From NCBI GenBank assembly GCA_900554525.1, contig USHL01000043.1:1-8988 (forward strand): DNA of 8,988 bases. Direction: 5' to 3'. Under the pieces are notes generated by a model. That model had not been told where the DNA came from and ran no database searches. It saw nothing but the letters and a program-made list of their open reading frames with translations. A program made the position numbers and the translations under genes. Positions 3,758-8,988 of the stretch are shown here, in pieces (the stretch's first letter is position 1; every line of letters begins with the position of its first letter). This DNA is from an uncultured Oscillospiraceae bacterium. GTDB lineage: Bacteria > Bacillota > Clostridia > Oscillospirales > Acutalibacteraceae.

Positions 3758-4435
3758 TCAAAGAATATTTTTCAGCTCATTCAGGCTTTTTATTTCATAA
3801 GTCGGCAGATATGTCATTTTGGCGCCTCTCGGATTGTACCAGCAGGTGTCGATTCCGGCGTTTATCCCGCCCAAAATATCCGACGACATACTGTCGCCGA
3901 CGATCAGCAGCTTTGAAATATCCCGTTCCGGTATATTTTTAAAAACATAGTCAAAATATTCCTTTTCCGGCTTCTGGGTGCCCGCGTCCTCCGAAACAAA
4001 TACGCGGTCGAACGCGTTTTCCAGCCCCGCGCCCTTTATGCGCCTGTGCTGAGTAGCCGAAAAGCCGTTGGTCGTGGCGTAAAGCTTATACCCCCGCCCC
4101 CTTAAATATTCAAGTATCCCGTCCGCGCCCTCGGTCTTAAAATATCCCTCGGCAAGATAGCCGCCGTATTCACGGGACAGCGCCTCTGGGTCGCCCGTCC
4201 GCCCGAATACCGCGAGCAGCTTTTCAAAGCGGCCGGCGTATATGGCGGTTTTGGGTATCTCCCCGCGCTCGAACCGCTCCCAGAAGCTTTTATTTATGGC
4301 GGAATAGGTTTTGACGTCGCTTTCCGAGCAGGGCAGGCCGTTGGCCTTTAACACCCGCCGTATCGCCGCCGCCTCCGCCATATCGAAATCCAGCAGAGTA
4401 TTGTCAAGGTCAAGAAGTAAAGAAGTGTATTTCAT
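3758..4435 (-). CDS. YjjG/YfnB-type HAD phosphatase (225 aa)
   Basis: All four HAD motifs are visible: LLDLDNTLLDFD with nucleophile Asp9 and acid/base Asp11; YATTNG with the motif II Thr near 121-122; Lys155 in TQKPEKEYFDYVF; and IVGDSMSSDILGGINAGID with Asp181 and Asp186 for magnesium. The cap domain is the helical C1 type between motifs I and II. The GDSxxSDIxGGINAGIDTCW block is typical of the YjjG family, whose members dephosphorylate nucleoside monophosphates, notably non-canonical pyrimidine nucleotides (family knowledge). The length is normal. The start ATG 4435 follows AAAGGATA. It is separated from galU by 75 bp containing a GC-rich hairpin, so expression may differ from the upstream genes. 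The exact substrate is not fixed by sequence. Confidence 0.9.
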   Translation of the reverse strand: MKYTSLLLDLDNTLLDFDMAEAAAIRRVLKANGLPCSESDVKTYSAINKSFWERFERGEIPKTAIYAGRFEKLLAVFGRTGDPEALSREYGGYLAEGYFKTEGADGILEYLRGRGYKLYATTNGFSATQHRRIKGAGLENAFDRVFVSEDAGTQKPEKEYFDYVFKNIPERDISKLLIVGDSMSSDILGGINAGIDTCWYNPRGAKMTYLPTYEIKSLNELKNIL

Positions 4436-4470
4436 TTTATATCCTTTGTCTCAGGCAAAGCTCCGGCGCG

Positions 4471-4494
4471 GCGGCGTCCGAAAACGGACGCCGC
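4471..4494. repeat. GC-rich perfect hairpin between galU and the HAD gene
   Basis: GCGGCGTCCG (4471-4480) and CGGACGCCGC (4485-4494) pair perfectly around AAAA. No T-run follows on either strand, so it is not a standard terminator; it may protect the upstream mRNA end, slow polymerase, or be a dispersed intergenic repeat. Confidence 0.6.
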
Positions 4495-4510
4495 GTACCG
4501 CCTGCCGTTA

Positions 4511-5380
4511 TCAGAGCGTCTTCGCCAGCTCCTTTATATATTCGCGCAGCTCCCCGCCCACCTCCGGGTGGGAAAGCCCTACTTCGATATTGGCCTTTAA
4601 AATCCCGAATTTATTGCCCATATCATAGCGCACCCCGCTGAAGTCCACGCCTATCATACCGTATTTTACAGCCAGCGTGCGCATCGCGTCGGTAAGCTGA
4701 AGCTCACCGCCCACGCCGAGCGGAGTTTTTTCGAGAATGGAGAATATCTCGTTATCCAGCACACAGCGGCCCAGAATCGAAAAGTTGGAAAACTTTTTGT
4801 CAAGGCTCGGCTTTTCTATCATGTCACTTATGGCGTAAGCATTATCCTCAAGCGGCTCAAGCTTCATCGAGCTGTATTTGACTATAAGCTCGTCGCTGAC
4901 CTCTTTTATGCCTACAACGCTTTTGCCGTATTTTTCATACGCCTCGCACAGCTCGCCTATCGCCGGCGGCTCGCCGATGATAACGTCGTCGCCGTAAAGC
5001 ACCGCGAACGGCTCGTCGCCGACAAACTCCTTAGCCCTCAGCACCGCGTCTCCGAGACCCCGCGTCTCCTTCTGGCGTATATAGTAAATATTGGCAAGAT
5101 GCGCGGTTCTGCGGAGGGCTTCGAGCATTTCGGTTTTGCCCCGCTTTTCGAGCATTGCCTCAAGCTCCACCGAGTGGTCGAAATGGTCCTCTATGACCCC
5201 CTTGCCGCGGTTGGTGATTATCAGTATGTCGGTAATGCCCGCACGCACCGCCTCCTCGACTATATACTGTATCGCCGGCTTGTCGACTATCGGCAGCATC
5301 TCTTTAGGCAGTGCCTTGGACGCCGGAAGCACGCGGGTTCCAAGCCCCGCCGCGGGAATTATGGCTTTTCTTATTCTCAT
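4511..5380 (-). CDS. galU: UTP-glucose-1-phosphate uridylyltransferase (289 aa)
   Basis: GalU joins UTP and glucose-1-phosphate to UDP-glucose, a precursor of glycolipids, polysaccharides and wall-linked sugars. The nucleotidyltransferase signature is at residues 9-30 (PAAGLGTRVLPASKALPKEM, with Lys26), followed by YGDD (129-132), EKP (189-191), GGELQLTDA (224-232) and YDMGNK (252-257), all in GalU order and at a normal GalU length. The site usually reading GLGHAV is GLGDAV here (108-113). ATG 5380 is preceded by AAAGGAG; a frame extension to 5437 would intrude into the upstream gene and lacks a site. The ribosome site overlaps the stop of the upstream membrane protein (11-nt gap), so translation is probably coupled. 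Confidence 0.95.
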   Translation of the reverse strand: MRIRKAIIPAAGLGTRVLPASKALPKEMLPIVDKPAIQYIVEEAVRAGITDILIITNRGKGVIEDHFDHSVELEAMLEKRGKTEMLEALRRTAHLANIYYIRQKETRGLGDAVLRAKEFVGDEPFAVLYGDDVIIGEPPAIGELCEAYEKYGKSVVGIKEVSDELIVKYSSMKLEPLEDNAYAISDMIEKPSLDKKFSNFSILGRCVLDNEIFSILEKTPLGVGGELQLTDAMRTLAVKYGMIGVDFSGVRYDMGNKFGILKANIEVGLSHPEVGGELREYIKELAKTL

Positions 5381-5391
5381 GATTTTCTCCT

Positions 5392-6423
5392 TTACGGTAA
5401 TGCGATAAGTATCTGCAATACTATTTCCAGTATCCAATAAACGGCAAACATCAGAAACACGCCGAGCACCGCCATACCGCCGGAGCTTCCGCCTATCGAC
5501 GAAAGACCTATCTTGTAATATCGGCTGTCATAGCCGGAGTGCATAAAGCTGTGTATTTTGCCGACCGCATCGTCAAGGTAGTAATACATAGCGTAAAGCC
5601 CCACCCATATCGACGTAACTATCCGCAAAACCAGATTGAAAGCTGCCGATATCATCTGTGCAGTCGTATATCCGTCGGCATACGGGCTTATTCCGCCGCT
5701 GTAAGCTATCGCATAGCTTACCATCGCGGCGGCGGCGCCGATTGCGAACAGCAGAAAAGCGACCTTGTTTACCTTGCGGTAAAAGAACCAGATAGCCGCG
5801 CCGAGCGGACCGAATAACAGCCCCAGCGTAAAGGCCGGACCGCACCATGAGGTTTTAGAGCGCGTCGCGCTCATCTGTGAAAACTTGGGAATTATGACCG
5901 GCGCCTTCATTCCGACATAGGCGGCGACATCCTCGGCAGGCAGACCGCATATAGCGGAGGAATAGGCGCCGTAAGGTGAATAGCCGTATTGACCGTAATT
6001 ATGCTCCCCGCCGTAGTCGTATTGAGGCTGTTCGGTGCCGTAATTCCGCGTATCGTTTATGTTCTGCGCCGCTCCGCCGTTTATGCTGCCGGTCTGCGCG
6101 AAACCGTCGTTCTGTGTAAAACTATCATTCTGTGCAATGCCGCCGTCATCGTTGCTGCCCGCCTGTGAACCGCTGTTCCGAAACGGTCCGCCGCTTTCCG
6201 AGTTCTGCGGCTGCTCCGACACACTGTCCGCACCCGCGCTCGCACCGTAAGCCGCGCCCGAAGACTGTGCCGCAGAATCACCGAAGCCGCCCTTGCTCTC
6301 CGCTCCCGCGCTCTGTCCGGCGGCCGCATTTGCCGGCTGTCTCAAAAGCGCGCCGCAGTTTTTGCAGTAAATAAAATCCGCGCCGTTTTCGGTGCCGCAT
6401 TCACCGCATTTTTTTGTTTCCAT
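5392..6423 (-). CDS. Zinc-ribbon, low-complexity linker, DUF2628-like membrane protein (343 aa)
   Basis: The N-terminus is a zinc ribbon with Cys6, Cys9, Cys20 and Cys23 (CGEC ... CKNC). Residues ~28-160 are a disordered, Gly/Ser/Ala/Gln/Asn-rich linker that becomes Tyr/Gly-rich. The C-terminal half starts at IIPKFSQM, then KTSWCGPAFTLGLLFGPLGA and WFFYRK, the pattern seen in DUF2628-like proteins, followed by about four hydrophobic helices. The protein at 6440-7390 is a paralogue of this C-terminal half (IPKF, KTSW, AF, RK/Y). The ATG at 6423 follows AAAGGAG; the gap to the upstream gene is 16 nt. It is probably an inner-membrane protein with a cytosolic zinc ribbon; the function is unknown. 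Confidence 0.85.
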   Translation of the reverse strand: METKKCGECGTENGADFIYCKNCGALLRQPANAAAGQSAGAESKGGFGDSAAQSSGAAYGASAGADSVSEQPQNSESGGPFRNSGSQAGSNDDGGIAQNDSFTQNDGFAQTGSINGGAAQNINDTRNYGTEQPQYDYGGEHNYGQYGYSPYGAYSSAICGLPAEDVAAYVGMKAPVIIPKFSQMSATRSKTSWCGPAFTLGLLFGPLGAAIWFFYRKVNKVAFLLFAIGAAAAMVSYAIAYSGGISPYADGYTTAQMISAAFNLVLRIVTSIWVGLYAMYYYLDDAVGKIHSFMHSGYDSRYYKIGLSSIGGSSGGMAVLGVFLMFAVYWILEIVLQILIALP

Positions 6424-6439
6424 TTACCTCTCTCCTTTA

Positions 6440-7390
6440 TCAGATAATAAACACCGCGATTACCGCCGGAAGATACTGTACCGCTATCGTACCCACGAAA
6501 AACATCAGCATATTAACTCCGCCCTTCCTGCGGTAATCGTAATCCATATCCTCGCTTTCGGCCCTCAGCTTCTTGACCGTAGAGACAACATAGCTCTTAT
6601 AAAGCCAGTCGGCATAAGCCGCCGAAAAGATTCTTACCAAAAGCCGCAGAACACTGCCCAAGACCGCCGCAATAATGACCGCTATTCCTATCTTGTCGAT
6701 ATTCTGCAAAATGCTGTCGCCCAGCTGCATATAGGTCTGCGGCTCGCTGCTTGTGCCAATATTATGGTATACCGCATTGGAAAAGGGCAGCATCAGCAAG
6801 GTCGACATAACAGTCATAAGCCCTGCGATAATACCGCTCTTATACATTTTGCGGGAAAACATCCAGCCGCATGGGAAGAGAAAGGCCGCCCAGTTCCAGG
6901 AGGTCTTTTTCTTTTTTGTAAGCATGGTGAACTTCGGTATATACCGCTGGGTGTTGACCGCCACCAGCCGCTTGGATTCCTCGGCGGTGACCCCCTCTCC
7001 GATATCGAAATCGGCGGGCACCCCGCCCAAAAAGTCGAAATTCACAAAGCTCCCGCCCGCTCTGGCGACATTCGGTGCACCGCATTTGGGGCAGGCGTTT
7101 CGCGTAAATTCATACGGCGTATGGCACATCTGGCAGGTTATCATACCCTCCGCACGCTCTCCGGTATGCGGCTTTTCAGGCTCGGCCGCCGCCTTTTTTT
7201 CCTCCTCGGCCTTCACACGGTCATACTGACGGTCGGTGCCGTGCAGCTCCTCGAGCGCGCAGTGGCCCAGCGCCGCATAGCAGTCCCGGTGATGCGGCGC
7301 ACCGCAGACCGGGCAGTAAACTATATCGTCCTCTTCAAACAGATAAGCGTGACATCTTGCACAGCTTTGTCCCTCGGTTTTCAAGCTCAT
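6440..7390 (-). CDS. RING-like zinc finger plus DUF2628-like membrane protein (316 aa)
   Basis: Residues 10-44 hold CARC, CPVC, HHRDC and HC, a cross-brace Cys/His arrangement like prokaryotic RING-type fingers (Prok-RING_1-like; here the match is to the Cys/His spacing only). A second zinc ribbon is at 86-103 (CQMC ... CPKC). A Lys/Glu linker separates the two. After residue 150 come IPKF, KKKKTSWNWAAFLFPCGWMF and RKMY, the DUF2628-like start, and about four membrane segments. ATG 7390 follows AAGGAG and overlaps the Nudix stop by 4 bp (ATGA). It shares its second half with the next gene, so the two probably arose by duplication and may form one complex. The RING-like finger need not mean ubiquitin chemistry. 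Confidence 0.85.
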   Translation of the reverse strand: MSLKTEGQSCARCHAYLFEEDDIVYCPVCGAPHHRDCYAALGHCALEELHGTDRQYDRVKAEEEKKAAAEPEKPHTGERAEGMITCQMCHTPYEFTRNACPKCGAPNVARAGGSFVNFDFLGGVPADFDIGEGVTAEESKRLVAVNTQRYIPKFTMLTKKKKTSWNWAAFLFPCGWMFSRKMYKSGIIAGLMTVMSTLLMLPFSNAVYHNIGTSSEPQTYMQLGDSILQNIDKIGIAVIIAAVLGSVLRLLVRIFSAAYADWLYKSYVVSTVKKLRAESEDMDYDYRRKGGVNMLMFFVGTIAVQYLPAVIAVFII

Positions 7391-7911
7391 AAAACCGCTC
7401 CTTCACTCCTGCGGATTTTTTCAAAAACCCTGTCAAAATATTCTTTTCCGTAATTGTGGAAGCTTCCGCTTTTTATCATATAGCCAAGCTCGTCGGCAGA
7501 GACCCATTTCGCCTCGGCGACCTCTGAGGACTGAAGCCTCAGCTCCTTTACAGGTATATTCTGCACCGTAAGCCAGACGTCAAGCAGCGAGTTGCGCCGC
7601 CTTATCCTGAAAAGCTTTTTAAGGCTTTCGCGGTCGGTGGCGATACCCAGCTCCTCGTAAAGCTCCCGCCTCGCCGCCGTGAAGGAATCCTCCCCCGCTA
7701 TGGCCGCGCCGCCGGTAGCTGCCCATTCGCCCGGCATCAGCTGCTTGTTATCAGACCGACGCTGAATAAGGAAAGCGCCCGACGGCGAAACTATCCAGAT
7801 ATGCACTACGAGATGGTACTCCCCCGTTTTGAGGGTATTTTTACCGCGCAGTGCCGTCCGCCCGGTCGGCGAGCCGTTTTTATCAAGTATATCCCATCTC
7901 TCAATATTCAT
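7387..7911 (-). CDS. Nudix hydrolase (174 aa)
   Basis: The Nudix box is complete: Gly68, Glu74, then RELYEELGI at 82-90 with Arg82, Glu83, Glu86 and Glu87, which bind magnesium. The N-terminus (ERWDILDKNGSPTG ... EYHLVVHIWIVSPSGAFLIQ RRS) resembles the isopentenyl-isomerase-like/YfcD branch of Nudix proteins, but the isomerase's extra catalytic Cys is not obvious, so I call only a Nudix hydrolase. Members cleave nucleoside diphosphate derivatives; the substrate is not predictable here. ATG 7911 overlaps the upstream stop by 11 bp and lacks a well-placed ribosome site (GGAGAGG is about 15 nt away), which suggests re-initiation by coupled ribosomes. Confidence 0.9.
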   Translation of the reverse strand: MNIERWDILDKNGSPTGRTALRGKNTLKTGEYHLVVHIWIVSPSGAFLIQRRSDNKQLMPGEWAATGGAAIAGEDSFTAARRELYEELGIATDRESLKKLFRIRRRNSLLDVWLTVQNIPVKELRLQSSEVAEAKWVSADELGYMIKSGSFHNYGKEYFDRVFEKIRRSEGAVL

Positions 7912-8575
7912 CGTGCTTTTTTGCTACCTCTCCGGCACTTTTATAAATGCTGTGCGGCGGTATAAAGCCGCGCACCGACGAAAGCGGATATACGTTTGTG
8001 TGCTTTCCTATCACCGTACCGGGATTAAGCACCGACCCGCAGCCAATCTCAACAAAGTCGCCGAGCATAGCTCCGAGCTTTTTGCGGCCGGTCTCAAGCG
8101 CTTCGCCGCCGTGTTTTATCTTTACGGGGCTCTTGTCGGACTTTACATTCGAGGTTATCGAGCCGGCGCCCATATGCGAGCCGTAGCCGAGGACCGAATC
8201 CCCCACATAGTTATAATGCGGAACCTGCACGTTTCCTATCAGCACGGCGTTTTTAAGCTCGGTCGAATTGCCGACCACGCATCCGTTTCCGATAAGCGCG
8301 CTGCCCCTGATAAAAGCGCAGTGGCGTATCTCGGTATTTTCCCCGATAATGCAGGGCCCCGTAATACTCGCCGTCGGCGCGATTTTGGCCGACCGCGCCG
8401 CCCAGATATTCTCGCCTATTTTTTCAAAAAGCTCTTCCGGGAGCCCAGGCCCCGTCTCCTTAATAAAATCTCCTATATGATCAAGCACCTCAAAAGGGTA
8501 TTTCACATCTTTAAAAAGAGGCGCGGTAAAGTCATCGCGAAGCTCAAAAAGCGCTTCAACAGTAATATTTTCCAA
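7901..8575 (-). CDS. Left-handed beta-helix acyltransferase-like protein (224 aa), GlmU C-domain type
   Basis: Residues ~59-195 are hexapeptide repeats (IAPTASITGPCIIGENTEI, ALIGNGCVVGNSTELKN, VEIGCGSVLNPGTVIG), the left-handed beta-helix fold. The stretch VPHYNYVGDSVLGYGSHMGA matches the GlmU acetyltransferase active-site region (LNHLxYVGDAxLG); His120 sits where GlmU has its catalytic His. An N-terminal nucleotidyltransferase domain is absent; the first 58 residues are a helical segment. Such proteins are often labelled UDP-GlcNAc pyrophosphorylase-like, but only the acyltransferase fold is supported here. The start is TTG 8575 after AAAGGAG. It is first in the operon; its sugar acceptor and whether it works with GalU are inference. 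Confidence 0.82.
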   Translation of the reverse strand: MENITVEALFELRDDFTAPLFKDVKYPFEVLDHIGDFIKETGPGLPEELFEKIGENIWAARSAKIAPTASITGPCIIGENTEIRHCAFIRGSALIGNGCVVGNSTELKNAVLIGNVQVPHYNYVGDSVLGYGSHMGAGSITSNVKSDKSPVKIKHGGEALETGRKKLGAMLGDFVEIGCGSVLNPGTVIGKHTNVYPLSSVRGFIPPHSIYKSAGEVAKKHDEY

Positions 8576-8611
8576 ATTACCTCTCCTTTCGGTTTATAAT
8601 TATACAGCTTA

Positions 8612-8640
8612 AATATATCATAGATGTTAATTTTTTTCAA
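8612..8640 (-). promoter_or_regulatory. Promoter of the seven-gene leftward operon
   Basis: On the minus strand TTGAAA (8640-8635), a 17-nt spacer and TATATT (8617-8612) lie about 37 nt before the TTG start. A second TATAAT closer to the start lacks a matching -35. Confidence 0.65.
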
Positions 8641-8658
8641 CATTTTATCGCAAAGGTA

Positions 8659-8687
8659 TTGTAAAATTTGAAGAAATCGATTATAAT
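8659..8687 (+). promoter_or_regulatory. Promoter of ffs
   Basis: TTGTAA (8659-8664), a 17-nt spacer and a perfect TATAAT (8682-8687). The start is predicted near 8694, just upstream of the RNA helix. It is divergent from the operon promoter. Confidence 0.8.
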
Positions 8688-8693
8688 AAATGA

Positions 8694-8844
8694 AGTGATT
8701 TGCGTACCGTAGCGTACGAATGAGCGGGTCCTGTGCGACAGGGCGCTGCGAACCATGTCAGGCGGGGAACCGAGCAGCATTAAGCGGTTTTCCCTGTGCG
8801 CCGCAGTAAATCGGCTCATTCGTACACTACAGTACGCAATTTTT
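8694..8844 (+). ncRNA. ffs: Signal recognition particle RNA, small bacterial type
   Basis: This RNA binds Ffh and directs ribosomes making membrane proteins to the translocon. The diagnostic tip is present: GTCAGG (8757-8762) and AGCAGC (8773-8778) form the symmetric internal loop around a GGAA tetraloop (8766-8769). The three closing pairs are CGG/CCG where E. coli has UCC/GGA, a covariant change that keeps the stem. The RNA closes with a long helix, TGCGTAC (8701-8707) to GTACGCA (8832-8838), 23 bp with two C/A mismatches. ATTTTT follows, so the basal helix doubles as the terminator. Position just before dnaX is the usual Firmicutes arrangement. At roughly 140-150 nt it is longer than the 114-nt E. 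coli RNA because of this basal helix. Confidence 0.92.
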
Positions 8845-8852
8845 CTGCAATA

Positions 8853-8876
8853 CCCGCCGCCTGTCGGCAGCGCGGG
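8853..8876 (+). other. Hairpin in the dnaX leader
   Basis: CCCGC ... CCTG and CAG ... GCGGG can pair around TCGG just upstream of the dnaX ribosome site. No T-run follows, so it is not a clear terminator; it may affect the dnaX leader or mRNA 5' stability. Confidence 0.35.
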
Positions 8877-8907
8877 CCGAACCAATGCAAAAAAAGGAGG
8901 AACCGTT

Positions 8908-8988
8908 ACGGCATATCAGGCGCTCTACCGCAAATACCGTCCCCGCACCTTTTCCGACGTTGTCGGTCAGGAGCATATCACCGAAACC
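8908..8988 (+). CDS. dnaX: DNA polymerase III subunits gamma and tau, 5' end (cut by the window edge), ACG at the start position
   Basis: The 26 residues after the initiator read AYQALYRKYRPRTFSDVVGQ then EHITET, which is the DnaX N-terminus (clamp-loader ATPase; B. subtilis begins M-SYQALYR). In known proteins one Met precedes this block, and that position is ACG here (8908-8910), not ATG, GTG or TTG. An AAAGGAGG site (8893-8900) is 7 nt before it, the right distance. The frame is open further upstream, but back through the SRP RNA end (8839) I find no ATG, GTG or TTG. So either ACG initiates, or this is a base error or point mutation. The ATPase motifs lie beyond the window. Confidence 0.88.

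Noticed and set aside
5381..5437. Longer galU start at 5437
   Set aside because: It would overlap the upstream gene by 46 bp and has no ribosome site; ATG 5380 has AAAGGAG and begins exactly as GalU proteins do.
6059..6374. Rightward and leftward alternative frames within the low-complexity linker
   Set aside because: They are GC-rich shadow frames of the zinc-ribbon protein's Gly/Ser/Ala linker without start signals.
8637..8885. Leftward open frame of 82 codons
   Set aside because: It lies across the SRP RNA and its promoter and consists of the RNA's complement; no ribosome site.

Overview
The window looks like chromosome from a Gram-positive anaerobe of the class Clostridia. The evidence is AGGAGG-type Shine-Dalgarno sites, many clean sigma-A promoters, the SRP RNA gene (ffs) directly upstream of dnaX, a GalU, and zinc-ribbon/DUF2628-like membrane proteins. 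The genus cannot be fixed from this sequence alone.

Positions 1-2640 are AT-richer and look accessory. They begin with the 3' part of an unrecognised rightward gene (3-506), followed by decayed leftward sequence: a short remnant near 582-690 and a two-helix membrane-protein pseudogene at 686-993. Next come two tandem copies of a ~280-bp unit (1103-1382 and 1413-1690). In each, a rightward small RNA and a leftward mRNA, both with recognisable promoters, converge on one shared terminator hairpin. The leftward mRNA encodes an unannotated 21-23 aa hydrophobic peptide with a KKK tail. This is the organisation of a convergent type I toxin-antitoxin locus (Fst/par-like topology), in duplicate and with a peptide I cannot assign to a named family. 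It is the most interesting part of the window.

Two paralogous Xre-type HTH regulators follow on the minus strand (1727-2050 and 2148-2480), then a rightward gene (2637-3374) whose product combines a sigma-region-4-like HTH with an RNAP alpha-CTD-like helix-hairpin-helix. Four copies of a 13-bp dyad, GAYTTTWAAARTC (one deviates at the first base), lie in two pairs spaced 30 and 31 bp: one pair before the first regulator, the other over the promoter of the sigma-like gene. This suggests an autoregulated control module.

Positions 3399-8575 are one tight leftward operon, read from right to left: a left-handed beta-helix acyltransferase-like protein, a Nudix hydrolase, two zinc-finger/DUF2628-like membrane proteins, galU, a YjjG-like HAD phosphatase and a small two-helix membrane protein. 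Several junctions overlap or are coupled, and the operon ends at a bidirectional terminator shared with the sigma-like gene. The sugar-nucleotide theme (GalU plus a GlmU-like acyltransferase fold) suggests envelope or polysaccharide precursor work with housekeeping hydrolases; this is inference.

Divergent from the operon, a good promoter drives ffs (8694-8844), followed by the first 27 codons of dnaX. The dnaX initiator position reads ACG rather than ATG, GTG or TTG.
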